From: Onchocerca volvulus
Taxonomy: Eukaryota > Nematoda > Chromadorea > Rhabditida > Onchocercidae
DNA: 64,000 nucleotides
Assembly (NCBI GenBank): GCA_000499405.2
Contig: HG738137.1
Span: forward strand, 2,728,001-2,792,000
Direction: 5' to 3'
This document shows, in pieces, positions 49,801 to 62,184 of the stretch. The translations under genes and the position numbers were made by a program. The first letter of the stretch is position 1; every line of letters begins with the position of its first letter. Under the pieces are notes generated by a model. That model was given only the letters and a program-made list of their open reading frames with translations. It was not told where the DNA came from and did not search any database.

Positions 49801-50977
49801 AATTTCTCCGAAGTTTTAAACAGATAACAAGAAATTCTCATGTAAATAAAGTCAATTAATTTTTCCTTAAGAATTCTGTGCAATTAAAATTATTGAAGCA
49901 TGTAATTCGAATTGCAAATTAAACTGGATTCCTATGAATAATGAGGTTTGTATGTTCGATCAATTTTTTATGTATCAACCGAAATTGAAATTTATAGTGC
50001 AAAAGCCTTAGCGGAAATTATATTCTCTATTAAGTAATGAGTAATAATAAGTAATAACTTCTTATCCGAAAAAAAAGATGACAAGAATAGATGACAGATC
50101 AATCAATTATTAAAATTTAGATAATTTTTATCAAATCAATCAATTTCTTGGTTGCAAAATCTTTTATCTTCCAAATATTCAACAAAACAAAAAATTTATT
50201 TTTTAATTAACGTTTTATATACAGCTAAAACTTTATTTATTTTGCGTTACCTTTTTATGCAGTAATCGCAAAATAATATCATATGATCACTTTTATTGCG
50301 AATTTTTAAGAGTATGAAGAAGTTTTTAAATTGATTGAATGAAACTTTTGGAGGACCGATCCCTTTTTCATATTCTGGATCCCTTGCATCCTCTCATTAT
50401 CTACAATTCGGTGATCAAAATTTGCTTAACGATGCAAAGAAACTCTCTAAATCTCATTTTTTCTATTTCTTATGTATTTTCTCGCACTAACAAGCCTACA
50501 AAAATAACGAATTGCAATTTAGAAATCAATCGATTAATGTTTGGAAATTTGAATTTCATTAATACAAAACTAGTGTTAGTAATTAATCTTTCGGCCAAAA
50601 TTACTAAAATTCCTGATTTTTTTAGTTAACTTTATAAATTCGTGTACGAAAATTCTACGAATGATACATGTAAATATATATATATAATTAAAAATTATAA
50701 GATTAAATTTATGATCCAACTATTTACCCACTTAAAAGAAAAAAACAAATACCATTTCAATATTTTGAAAATTGAAGCAACATTCGGAAGTTGTTGAATT
50801 GTCCATCAATTTTGTTATTCGTGGTGATGAATTTGCGGTTGTTGGAGCAGTTTGTGGCAAAAATGACATTCTGGGAGATAAAAGTGGTGTTGGAGGCAAA
50901 CGTCGTCCAATTCCGGTATATATTACTGGTTTCTCTTGCTTACGTTCATAAGAATATAATTGATTCGATTTGTTCAT
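34874..50977 (-). CDS. RGK-like Ras-family GTPase (Rad/Gem/Rem type)
   Basis: Eleven minus-strand exons keep phase: 50977-50753, 49274-49153, 40060-39890, 37771-37581, 37259-37129, 36927-36834, 36647-36568, 36329-36140, 35910-35765, 35453-35343, 34963-34874. They give 516 residues. Residues 1-280 are a long basic, Ser-rich N-terminus (RRLPPTP at 25-31; MNQQQLLRSQSFRHRSRASV from exon 3). The G domain starts at 281: P-loop GSTGVGKST (285-293), HEIDLHN at 332-338 where other Ras proteins have DxxG, ANKVDLERKRAVS (387-399) as G4, and SVAL (418-421) as G5. The C-terminus is basic (RRFSKRRRQQM, RFRNWRRLLPNLNY) with no CaaX box. A long N-terminus, missing DxxG and a basic non-prenylated tail match RGK GTPases. 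In animals those bind Ca-channel beta subunits and inhibit channel currents. The family call is inference from these traits; the role in this worm is untested. Introns reach about 9.1 kb. Confidence 0.85.
39890..40062 (-). promoter_or_regulatory. Possible alternative 5' start of the RGK-like gene
   Basis: Exon 3 starts after TTTCAG at 40061 and carries an ATG 13 nt in (40047). The exon also joins in frame with exon 2 (AC plus T). The same acceptor could take the spliced leader, giving a shorter protein starting MNQQQLLRSQSFRHRSR. The 9.1-kb intron before it leaves room for a second promoter. Confidence 0.4.
45335..45515. repeat. Imperfect foldback, arms about 80 bp (MITE-like)
   Basis: TTTTGAAATCACCGAGTAAT and following bases up to about 45420 read as the imperfect reverse complement of about 45430-45515. 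The best-matching cores are ATATTATTAATAAGTAATTG and its partner near 45449-45470. It lies in the large RGK-like intron. Confidence 0.7.
45827..45880. repeat. Short hairpin, 27-bp arms
   Basis: AAACTTAATAAAAT...CACAAAAA is followed directly by its reverse complement TTTTTGTGT...ATTTTATTAAGTTT, with about two mismatches and no loop. It lies about 350 bp from the larger foldback, in the same intron. Confidence 0.85.
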
Positions 50978-50982
50978 TATCT
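50978..50982 (-). promoter_or_regulatory. Probable spliced-leader acceptor, long RGK-like form
   Basis: On the minus strand CAATTTAG ends 3 nt before the ATG at 50977. It could also be an internal acceptor if coding exons lie farther upstream. Confidence 0.4.
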
Positions 50983-53900
50983 AAATTGTCCTTAATTATT
51001 AATTAATTACCATTTATGTCGTATTATTGCATTATTGAATGAATAATATTACATAATTCATTACCAAACAATAATAGCAGAAATATCATATAGTTAACAA
51101 AAACTATCAAAATAAAAAGTCATGCAAATAAATTTATGTAATTTGTGTGAAAAAAAATTCCGCTCTTTTAAATTAAATAATAAAAAAATAAGAAAATTAA
51201 TTAACGAAATATATACTGAACAGAACACATTTCGATTTTTTAGAAGGATGTAAAAATCATTCATTAAAAATTAATAACTAACTCATAACTATGATAAAAA
51301 TGATAAACTCATAACTATGATAAATTAATCATTCACAAATCGTCCATTAAAAATCAATAACTGTTTTAAAATATAAATTGCCAATTTGAGCTATGAATCT
51401 TCCTTTTTTTAAAAATAGATTTTAAAGTCAAGAACCATTTTTACATAAATGAAATTTCGCATATATTATGAAATTATCTACTAAGATAAAATTTCTCTGA
51501 AAAGAAAAAACTATACTTTTATATGTGGACAAATATATTTAAACATTAGATTATATGTGAGTACATTCATACATGTGACAATCTAAAAAATGCATTAAAT
51601 TTTGACGTTGCAAATTTTGGTACTTTACTTTTTTTTTTGGAATATGCAGAAAAAAAAAAACTTAATGAACATAAATTAAGCATATTGGTTATATTATTAA
51701 CAATTTAAGATTCTTAATTTAACATAATATGAAGTTTACTTCTTAAAATAGCCTGCTTATGAAATATATAATCATTAACAAAGTATTTTATTTATTTTGC
51801 TTAAGCAGGATATACAGTTAAAAATATTCTGAATAACATTTGTAAATGGAAATTATAATTTTAATAAATGAATGCTTTTTGCTGATTTTAATAGTTCGAG
51901 TTACTCTTTTTGCGAGTATTAATTCGAATTATTTCTAGTTTTCAAGTGATTAAGAATCACAGTTATTAAAACAGTTGTATCGTATGCTTTGGAAGATGAC
52001 AGAAACAAATGCAGATGAAATCAATAACTTAGAGAGAAATAATTAGAAAATAAGAAGAGAAATGATAAAATCGAAAGGGAAAAAAAAAGCTAAAGAAATT
52101 AATGAAGAATGCCTTTTACAATACAATATCGGACGGCTAGTGTGCAATGAAGTAAGCAAAGAAATTAAATAAGTAAAATTTCAATTTCTTTTGCTTCACT
52201 TAATATTTCTATTCAAAAAGAATGAGAAAATTTTTGCAGAAAAAAGAAGAAAAAAGCGAAAAATTTAATAAACGATGCAGAATAATTAATGAAAATCATT
52301 GAAATTATTATTAGTATTATTAGTTTCATTTTTTGATTAGAATAATTCATTCTGTGATTAAAATTTATGACACTAAAGGAAAAGCTTAAAAATGTCTCTA
52401 AATCTCATTTTAATGATACTAGACTCAAAAATCGCTTGCAACTGAAACTTTCTGGCTTTTTTTTCTTTTTGTCAAATGGAAATCCATTAAAATAATTGTT
52501 TTCAGACTATCATTATCATGAAAAAAAGATAAATCCATTTGATTTCACATTTGGAATGGAAAATTACGATAATTTTCCAGTTTTAGTTGGATATTTAAGC
52601 AAAAAAATGCATGTATTTATATCCAAAATGCCATTCTGCCTGCTTCTTAGTTGAAATTTTATAAATGTGGTGTAATTAAATATCATTATGTTTATTAAAA
52701 AAAAAAAAAGAAAAAAAATGAATCGATGAAATTAGTACAAAGGAAAATTTTCCCCAGTTAAAAGTTCATATCAACGCTTGTCAATTATTCTAGTTATGCC
52801 TTTTTACTTTTCTTTTAAACATTATTGTTAGCAGCATTTATTAAAGTAAAAATTTCAAATTTTAAAAGATGCAAATGAAAGAGCTATCGAATAGTACTAT
52901 TGTTATGATTAAAATAAGCAAATGATTTTCCAATATATCTGGATGCAAAACTTATTTGCATCTGGTTTCCAGTAAATAATTAATTTTATATGTTTTTTAC
53001 GAATTTTTACCGTAAATTTTGCCTCTGATTTGGTTTTTAAGACTTATTAAGAATAATTAAACAAATGAAAAAAGAAATGTATTTTAACGCATGATTTCCC
53101 CTTTTTTTTTTTTTTTTTTTTGCGGAAACTTGATATGCTAGTAGGAGAAAAAGATTACAAGCATATGATGCTGGCTAATATAATATTTTAGCACTAATTA
53201 AGCTAATTAAAGTTCACAAATATATTTCTACATGTTGCTTATAATTTATTTTACATTTCTGCATGCTTATATTTAAATGAAATAATTCTAATGCAAAAAA
53301 GGTGGGATATGTTTCTACATATTTGTATTTTTAATTTAACAATTTGTAAGTCAGAAAGAAGAGGTGGAAATAATGGACTGTTATCGCTACAGGAACACTT
53401 AAAAATTACTAAGGAAATGGAGAAGAGAGAAAAATAAAACGAAAAATGATGAAGAGATGAATATCAGTGTATATATCTTTATTTAAATTTAGAACAAAGT
53501 ACTGTAATTTCAGATCTGAAATTTTGTTGAATCCAGAAAAATATCATTATAAAACATCTTTCTGAATTATTTCAAATGAAATTTTCTTCAGCTAATGCTT
53601 ACAGTCAATCACATAAATAAAATTGTGACTAATTTGAAATATTTTGATCTATCGGCTTCATGTACCATGTTTCCTTCGTTTTTTAGTAGAATTTCAATGA
53701 ACATATTTATTAATTTTAGCTAATCATATAAGAATTAATATTTAGTCAAATATTTCAAATAGAACATGAATTACACACAAAAAAAAGAAAAAAAAAGAAA
53801 AAAGAAATGGAAAAGACTGAAAGGAAGAGAAAGCTCGAAGCACAATTTGAAAATGCAACGCTGACTAGAAAGATTGAAAAATAAGATTTCAATATTAATA

Positions 53901-54224
53901 ATAAAAAAACGTAAAAAATACGGAATATTGTAGATAATAAAAATTGGAAGCTTGAAATATCTGCTAGCATTTGTTTTTGAAATTTTTGAATGGTAAACAA
54001 TTAGATATATACTCACTACATATATCTATATTTATTTATTTATCCAATTCAATAAATTACAAAATTTGCTTTATAAATCGTTCTAAATATGAAGAAAAAG
54101 GATCTTTGTTTGACTAAAGTTATACTTGAGATAGTTTTTATCCATTGCTGATGCAATTATAGCGCTAGCATTAGTTTGAAATTTTTATTATTGAAAATGA
54201 ATAGAAGGTATCGGATGAGGACGA

Positions 54225-54265
54225 GGAACTGAGAATCGAAGCACTTTCCTGCCTTATTTATAGAT
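54225..54265 (-). promoter_or_regulatory. Candidate TATA/Inr promoter
   Basis: On the minus strand CTATAAATAAGG (TATA beginning at 54262) is followed 32 nt later by TCAGTT, an initiator-like motif with its A at 54230. The spacing is right for a core promoter. It lies in the only less AT-rich island for kilobases, about 3.2 kb upstream of and facing the first exon of the RGK-like gene. Confidence 0.35.
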
Positions 54266-55152
54266 CAGTGTTGACATCGAAGAAAAAGATGACATACATC
54301 GGCGCATGCATGAGTTATCGAACGAATGGAATGGACTTTCTTCGTTTCCTCAAATTTTGTCAATCAAGCAAAAGTGAAACATGCAGAAGTTTAAGGTATT
54401 ATTAGATTCGAGAAAGTATCGCTGGATATTCATCACACAATTTTAGTTGATCAATGATCACTTTCATTTGACAAATAATAAATCAAAAGACTTAGAAATT
54501 CTGACTGAGTCTAGCAGCAAATAAGCAAATATTTTTGGAAGAAAGTGAGAAAAGAAATCCAAAAAGCAGGAGCACTCTTTAGATGGGTAATAGAATTAAG
54601 CATCAACCCGGAGGATATCTTTATATTTGCATAATTCTATTCTCATCCGAATCTTTTTGATTAATTTCTTTAGAAAAATATTTATTAATTTTTCCATGAA
54701 TATTTTTTCTCAATCTTATTTTAATAAAGTTTTTTGAATAATTTTTTTTTTTTTACTTTTAGTCATGAAATTTGTTCAATCTTTTCATTTTTTAATATCA
54801 TTTTCTATATTACTTTACATTTTTTCTGCGTGTATTTTGAATTCGTTTATTTCATTTTTATGCTGAACATACAAATAAGAATTCAAGGATTTGAAAGAGT
54901 ATGAAATCGTTATGATGAAATATATCTTTTTTATTTACTTCCTATATTTTATTTTTCTTCATCTGTATTAACTTCCGCGATGAAATGAAATTTTCTTATC
55001 ATCTCATTTCTTTTCTTTTTTTTTTTTCTTCTTTTAAATTAATCTTTCTACCGGATTAATGCCTTTAGCTATAAATTGGATGTATCATTTTATATTATGT
55101 GCTTTTACTGATACGAAATTTAGTAGGAATTATCTGCTTTTTAATTTCCTAG

Positions 55153-55183
<31 letters not shown>

Positions 55184-57686
55184 TATTTGTTATCTAAAAT
55201 GATGGTCACTTTTTTAATATTTGTAATATTTTGGTTGATAATTAATACCACTAATGATAATAATAATTATTATTTTCATTGTAATAATAATAATAATAAA
55301 TATTTAATAGCGACTAATATGTTATGATTTCGACAATAATTAATATTTATAATTTTAACCGAAAATATTCCCATGAACATGATGTCACATTTCGAAAACT
55401 ATTCCTATCATGCTCTACAGCCGTAATATTAAATTTAGGCTTTTATCAACTTTAATGCTGAAATATTCCACAAAGATAGAAACATGCTTATGTGTGTACT
55501 TTATTTATTTCATTCTTTTTTTTGCAATCTTATATTTCATAATTTTGTATTTTTTCTTCCATTTCTTGATGTCATGAATTTACGACTTACGAAAAAACCA
55601 ATCAAAAAGAGATTTTTATTTGTTGAAAGTTATTTATCAAAATTACTTTTTTTCCACAAACTATTTGAATAATTTTAACAAATAAAAAATATAATAAAAT
55701 GACATAGAAGAAAGAAACGAATTAAAAAATTTCATTAGAATTGAAAAACCTAAAGCATGAAATTCGACTACTCTGGAATTAAATTATAATATTAACAAAC
55801 TTTTTTCATTTGTAAAAAAAAGCACAATAGAGAAAAAATTATAAATTCGAAATTGATAGTTAAAAGAGAATGGAATCTTTTGCTACTGCATGCAGTTGTT
55901 TGACGGAGCTATTTTTATTAAAAATTCATTATTGATTATCATTGTTACATAATCTTGATTACTGCAAGAATGCCATAAATTTCAAATTTAATTTCTTTAT
56001 AGCATGAGAAGCTAACAGGTTTTTTACAAAAAAAGAAAAAAGCATTTAATATGTTGAAAAAGCAAGTCGCTAAATAAGTGATGATATAAAAAGATGATTT
56101 TAAGAAGAGAAAAAAAAGAACCGTGGGAGAGTCTTCGAATTTCCAGAATAAATTTCATAGTGTTTATTATGGCTCATATAATTTCACGTTGAATTAAACT
56201 GAATTGATGATCTCAACCTTTTCAATTCAATCCAAGAAATGCATGAATGAATAATGAAATAAATAAAATGAACAAAAAAATTAGAAAAATAAAATCAAAA
56301 TCTAGATAAAATTTTATTATAAATTTAAAACTGAACCGATCAATTGAAAAAAAAAAAATGGAAAAAGAAAATGACATTAGTCAAGGAAGAAAACAATAAA
56401 TGTTACCATATCTCAAACGATTAACAGCGATGTAAAGAGGAGAATGGAATGAAATTTATAGCTAGTTGGATGGCTAAAAGCTTTTCGAAGAAATTTTATT
56501 ATTTGAATGTTTGTTAGGCTGTTTTTATAGCATCATACTTTCCCTAACATTTTGATCAAATTATTCAAATAAAATGAATTAAAATCATAATAAAAGTGTA
56601 AAAAAGAAAAGACGAAAAAAACTACTAAAATTATCAATAATAATTCATCGTAAATGAGAATAAGATGAACACTAGTTAGATTATAGTAACAAATGAAACA
56701 AATATGATAGATATTATATTACGAAAATGATTCAGCTTCTTCACATGCAAATAATAATAGTAATGATTACATTTATTCCTAGATTATTGTCTTCTTTGGA
56801 CAAAATTTAATTATTCATCTGATTTTTTCGTTATTATATGTTTTCATAAATCCAATTATAGCATTTCCGTGTTTATTGCAAACAATACTCACATTAAGAC
56901 TGTAAGTAATATCTAAGTTTTACCTTAATTCTTTCATCATTATTGAATTCAGCTCCATGCCGCCAAGAGCATTAATTAAGATGATAGCGTTATGGTAATT
57001 AGGGACTTCTAAAATTACACCTTATGAATGTGTATATGTATTCTGAGTTAGATAATTGATAATTAATAATGGGTTAAGCAGTGGATAATTATCAACTTTT
57101 CTTTAGTGTGATTTATCTAGACAACTTGAAAAAAAGCCTCGAAAAATAATTAAAATTTGAGAAAATGGAAATAGTTTGTTCTGTATTACACATACAAGTA
57201 TAAAATATTAATGAAAAACTTACTCTTTTTCTAATACATTTGCAAAAGAGGAAGTAAATTTTGAATTTGGAATCATTTCAAACTTGTTTCAAAATCGAAA
57301 AATCGATAATAGTTCTAAAACTTTTAAAATTGAAATAAGCAAAGAAATTTGATAGATTCAAGTTTCAGAATCTTTCAGGAATTTCTTAAATTTTCCGAAA
57401 ATGGATATGCACTTAAATTTTTAAGCGAAAATATAAAATATTTATAATTTGTAAATTACTGCATGAAATCTGCCATCTACATAATCTCAAAACAAAGCTT
57501 TCGTTGTGAAACTTCTTTTATAAAAATCATGAAATTTTAATCATTTATATAAAAATGGACATGTGAAAAGGTAATAGCAAGCAAAAGATCGATAAATATA
57601 AAACCGAAAACACAAATATATTAAACATACATCCATTGCATGAAGATATTTTTCAAATTCAATTTAGTTCTAGGAATTATTTTTAC

Positions 57687-58534
57687 TATGTTCATTATCA
57701 TTAAATGTTATTATTTGCTCTAATTACGAGGATCAAGAAACTAATGATTAATTTCATAGCTGACATCATGACATATCATAAGCCAATCAAAATGAAAATA
57801 AAAAAAAAAAACTATCAGGATGAAATTATCAAATATAATCATAATGATTAAATTGCATAAAGATATGTGTATAACGTTTAGACTGGTTAAAATAATTTAG
57901 ACTAAGTTAACAATTAAAATGACAATCAATATTGCTACCATATCATTAAAATAATAATTAATATGACTACCATCTTCGATTATAATAAATATTCTTAGTG
58001 ATTAAAAAAAGGAATAAATTGACCGAAATTTTTCGACGAAGAATACATATAATCGTAGTCATGTGATATTAAAAGGACTCAAAAATGATCAACAGAAATA
58101 TTTAATATGTTTAATTATCATTAAATGTTATTAGTTACGCTAATTACGAAGACCAAGAAACTAATAACTAATTTCATAGCTGACATCATGAAATATCATA
58201 CTGTTAAGCTAATCAAAATAGAAATCAAAAAAAAAAAAAGCTATCAAGATGAAATTATCAAATATAATCATAACGATTAAATTGCATGAAGATATGTGTA
58301 TAAAATTTAGATTGGTTAAAATAATTTAGATTAAGTAAGCAATTAAAATGATAATCAATATTGCTACCATATCATTAAAATAACAATTAATATGATTGCC
58401 ATCTTCGATTATAATAAATATTTTTAGTAATAAAAAAATGGAATAAATGATCGACCGAAATTTTTTGACGAAGGATACATATAATCGTAGTCATGTGATA
58501 TCAAAAGGACTCATAAATGATCAACAGAAATATT
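57687..58534. repeat. Tandem duplication, unit about 420 bp
   Basis: 57687-58106 and 58107 to about 58534 are highly similar and head to tail. Shared landmarks are TTTCATAGCTGACATCATGA, TCAAATATAATCATAA, ATTGCTACCATATCATTAAA and ATACATATAATCGTAGTCAT. Differences are scattered substitutions and A-run lengths. It shows no coding potential. Confidence 0.9.
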
Positions 58535-59064
58535 ACTCTAAAAATATTTATTCTTCTTTTGTATATTATCTAAAAAACTATATATTTATTACCTTAAAAA
58601 AAAAAAAAAATACTCACTATGAAAATAATTGTCATCAGATTGTTATTACATTGGTTTAAGGCCAAAAAGACATTTATGAATTTCTTTTTTTTTTTTTTTT
58701 TAATAAAGTTAATTTACTGTATAATATTTCCATCAATTTATATCGAGTTTTAGTAAAAATGATTTAATGATAGCAAATACAATATAACAGTGCTTAAAGT
58801 CCGAAATTTTGTTTGCATAATAGCTTATTAAATTGTTCATCTATGCATAAAAAAATGACCACTTTATTGAAAATGTCGACATTACATAGTTTATAGATAC
58901 ATTTAAATTTATCAAATAAAAATACACTCGATTTTTTATAACAACCAGATTTGTCAATTATTGAATTACATTTCGAATCATTCCAACAAATATTCAATAT
59001 TTTAGAATTGACATTATAAAAAGAAGAAAATGTCAATTTATCATCAGAAATATTTGATCATCTA

Positions 59065-62000
59065 TCTAGATAAAGAAAAATGTGAATGTTCTTGTCATCA
59101 ATCTTAAATTTCAGAAAGCTCTTTACCGACTGCTTTGAAATTTTGAAGAGACATTGTATTCGAATAGGCGCATGTTTTTATATAGATAGATCTACTTTTT
59201 TTTTAATCTGTCGCGGGTATGGCAGATAAAAAAGTTAGTAAGCGGATTAAATCTATTGTCACGTCTACTTTCTGTAATAAAGTGAGCGTGTCCTTGAGCA
59301 TGCAACGTTTGTATTTCACATAAAAGGGAGTGAGAGTAAACTGCCCGTTATTCGAATGAATGACAACTTCACCAGAATACGAGGGCTATACTGAAAATGT
59401 AAATATTCCTTGTTGGTCTTTACAAAACTTCGCTAATTCTCCACTGATTGCTTCCAGATTTTGATACAACCTTGCATTTAGGCGCGTGTTTTTATATGGC
59501 AACACTTCCTTTTTTTCATGTGTCACGTCCTTTACAAGTAAAAGTAAGTGAGCGGACAGAATTTATTCACCACGCCTACTTCCTGCAACATTCAAATTCT
59601 TCACTGATCGATTTGAAATTTTTGCATAATATTCGAATAGACACGTGTTTTTTAACAGATAAGGCGCGTATCTAAGCTTTTTCGTTTGTTTTTTGCTTTG
59701 TAAGAAATATAATTGCTTATTTTCTGATTTATAGGAAATATAGTTGCGTCGCAGAAATTTCGAAGTCATGATAATGTATAATGAAATATTTCGTTCAAGC
59801 AAATTATGAATTCCTTTCTAACTTCTAATATTAAATCATGTCTTAAATTACCTATTTGTCGTAAATTTCGTTGTTAATTTTGACACAACGTGGCATTTAA
59901 ATAGGCGCATATTCCCATTCTTTTTTTTTTTCTGTTAGTCTCCGCAAAGAGAAACATGTTTCCCGCCAAAACATTTAGATTAACAGATAAACAAAGTGAG
60001 ATCAACTAATCATGAGGCGACATATTGGAGATCAGGAAAAGAGAAGGAGCTCTGAAACTATTTAAAAGGTTCGGATTTTGGAGAAGAAGATAATTTAAGC
60101 TTTTCGTTTAATTTTAATTTGTGAATTTTTTATTTAATTTTGATTTGGATGTAGTTTGTTTACTTTGTGATTTGTAAAGAATGTAGTTGTGTCGCAGTAA
60201 TATCGAGGTTATGATAGTATATAATGAGATGTTTCCTTCAATCAATTTATGAATTACCTTTTCTAATATAAGATTACTATTCTAATATTGGGTCGTGTCT
60301 TGAATTATCTCTTTATCGTAAATGTTCAATGTTCATTTTGACACAATGTTTCAAATTTTTACCCATTGATTTGAAATTTTGACACAACGTTACATTCTAG
60401 TAGGTGCGTAGTTTTTATATAGACAAATTTTTTTTTTCTTTTTTTTTTTTTTTTAGCCCGTCATACCTATGATAAATAAAAAGTAAAGGAGCGAACTGAA
60501 TCTATTAACTACGCTTACTTTCTGCAAAGTGAACGTAGCTTTCAGTATGCAACGTTTAGTAAGCTCGGTAAAGTATACACATATTTTAGTATAACGTTCT
60601 GTCAAGATTTCAAAGTAATAGATAAAAACTTTCAGAGATTTAAGATTTTGAATCGATGGATATTTACGACTGTTAGTATCTTTTAATAACATATATAATT
60701 TTTTGCGTAAGCAACTTCGAATCCAGCTTCGAGCTCAGTCAAAAGTTAATTTCGAGAGCGATTCGGATTTATCTATCTGTTTTATCTGTTTTAGTTCATC
60801 CAAATAATGCCTTGCAAAAGATCAAACTTGGGTCGTCGTACTCGCACAGCGAAAACATGGTGACTATTAATTGCAAATCAAATGGAGGAAGAACAGGCAT
60901 CAGCGAGCCAGCGAAAAAGACTAAGAATGGCTCAAATGCGAAGAGAATGACATGCAGTCAGACTATGGTTAAGAGCATGTCGATTGTTCAGCAACCACGC
61001 ATTTACAATCGCCTTGCATTCCAGTATAATCCAGCTGAGATTATGATTTGAGTCCGCATATTCTCATTGGCACTATGTCTTTATTCTAAAATTTAATGGA
61101 GAAACGAAAAGAATATATTGCGCCTTCGGAAAAATTAAACCATCTCAGCTTGAAGAATCACAAGAGCTTTTATTTCAACTTGGTGAACCGCCAGAGCCAG
61201 AGCCATTAAAAAGATATACAACCGAATGAAAGCATTTCCTATCTAAAATCAGGAAATACAATTCATGCTTCTAAGTGAAATCGTTCGGTGCAGAAATCAT
61301 AACAACAAAATTCATGCCAACTTTTAAATTGAAACGATAAATTTATCATAAAGCCATATAAATTCCTACAATGTATTTCATCGGTGATCGGTGATAGCAA
61401 TGATGAATTGAATGTACGCTGAGGAATTCATATTGATATGGGAAGGTACATCATTTCCCAATTGCAACAGCTTCTTTACAATTTAATGAAAAGAAAAAAA
61501 ATTTAGTGCGTTTGTTCAAAACAGCAATTGACCGATCCCGTTTGACATACGCAAGATTGTTATTCATGCTAACAAAATGCTTGCTGGAGAACACGACAAT
61601 TCACTTGGATAGTTTCTTCTCTATCAGCGACAAAGGAAAGAATAACCCAGTGATCAATTTGCTTGGATTATCTCTGATAATTGTTTCTTTCGAAGAATCA
61701 TTCTTCATCAGTCTATAAGATCTTTCTCAATAGCATTCATATTTGTCACACAATACACAAAATACCTCCTTACACCTTTTGCTGACCTAACCGGATCATA
61801 ATAGCAAGAATCAATGTCCAATCCAACCAAACTACAAATCAAATTACAAAGTATCAGTTTTTTCCCCCAACATTAAAAACATACGCTTTCTCTTCTTTTT
61901 TTCCACTTAACCAGACTGAGCTACAGCAAGGCATGTATAAAAACATGCGTATTCGAATTTAACGTTGTCAAAATTTGGAAGCAGTAGGTAAGAACTTTCC

Positions 62001-62184
62001 GACATCTATTAAGATTTTGCACTGATATAGACAAGGCATGTTTTTAAGGACTTTTGGATATTCAAGATTTTGAACAGACGTTTACATTTTAATTTATATA
62101 GATTAGCTGAAGCCGGAGACGCGAAAAGTGGTTGTCCCATAGACTAACTGAATCGTTACCTTCCGCGTGGTCGGGTACAGCTAA
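59065..62184 (+). mobile_element. Non-autonomous Helitron-like element (locus 3)
   Basis: It starts with TC after A at 59065 (TCTAGATAAAGAAAAATG) and ends with CTAA before T at 62184, after CCGCGTGGTCGGGTACAG. About 80 bp inside the 3' end lies CATTTTAATTTATATAGA (62087-62104), the inverted copy of the 5' terminus, giving asymmetric terminal inverted repeats. It contains repeat units (59100-60430), an N-terminal ORF fragment (60800-61320) and a 3' segment (61620-62104) shared with 4480-4870 and 10796-11260. No Rep or helicase core is present. Confidence 0.8.
60800..61320 (+). pseudogene. Helitron ORF N-terminal fragment
   Basis: In several frames it reads KRSNLGRRTRTAKT (about 60817), LKFNGETKR (about 61090) and a degraded FRKYNS-like block (about 61245). 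It is collinear with 5599-4949 on the minus strand. Stops interrupt it and it ends before any Rep core. Confidence 0.7.

Larger units (their letters stand above)
50983..59064. other. Gene desert upstream of the RGK-like gene
   Basis: AT-rich, with no exon series seen on either strand. It holds a less AT-rich island at 54200-54480 with a candidate promoter, an (AT)n run at about 55154-55180, and the 420-bp tandem duplication near 57.7-58.5 kb. Confidence 0.5.

Noticed and set aside
53755..54016. Overlapping Phe/Ser-rich minus frames
   Set aside because: Low-complexity translation of AT-rich DNA without exon signals.
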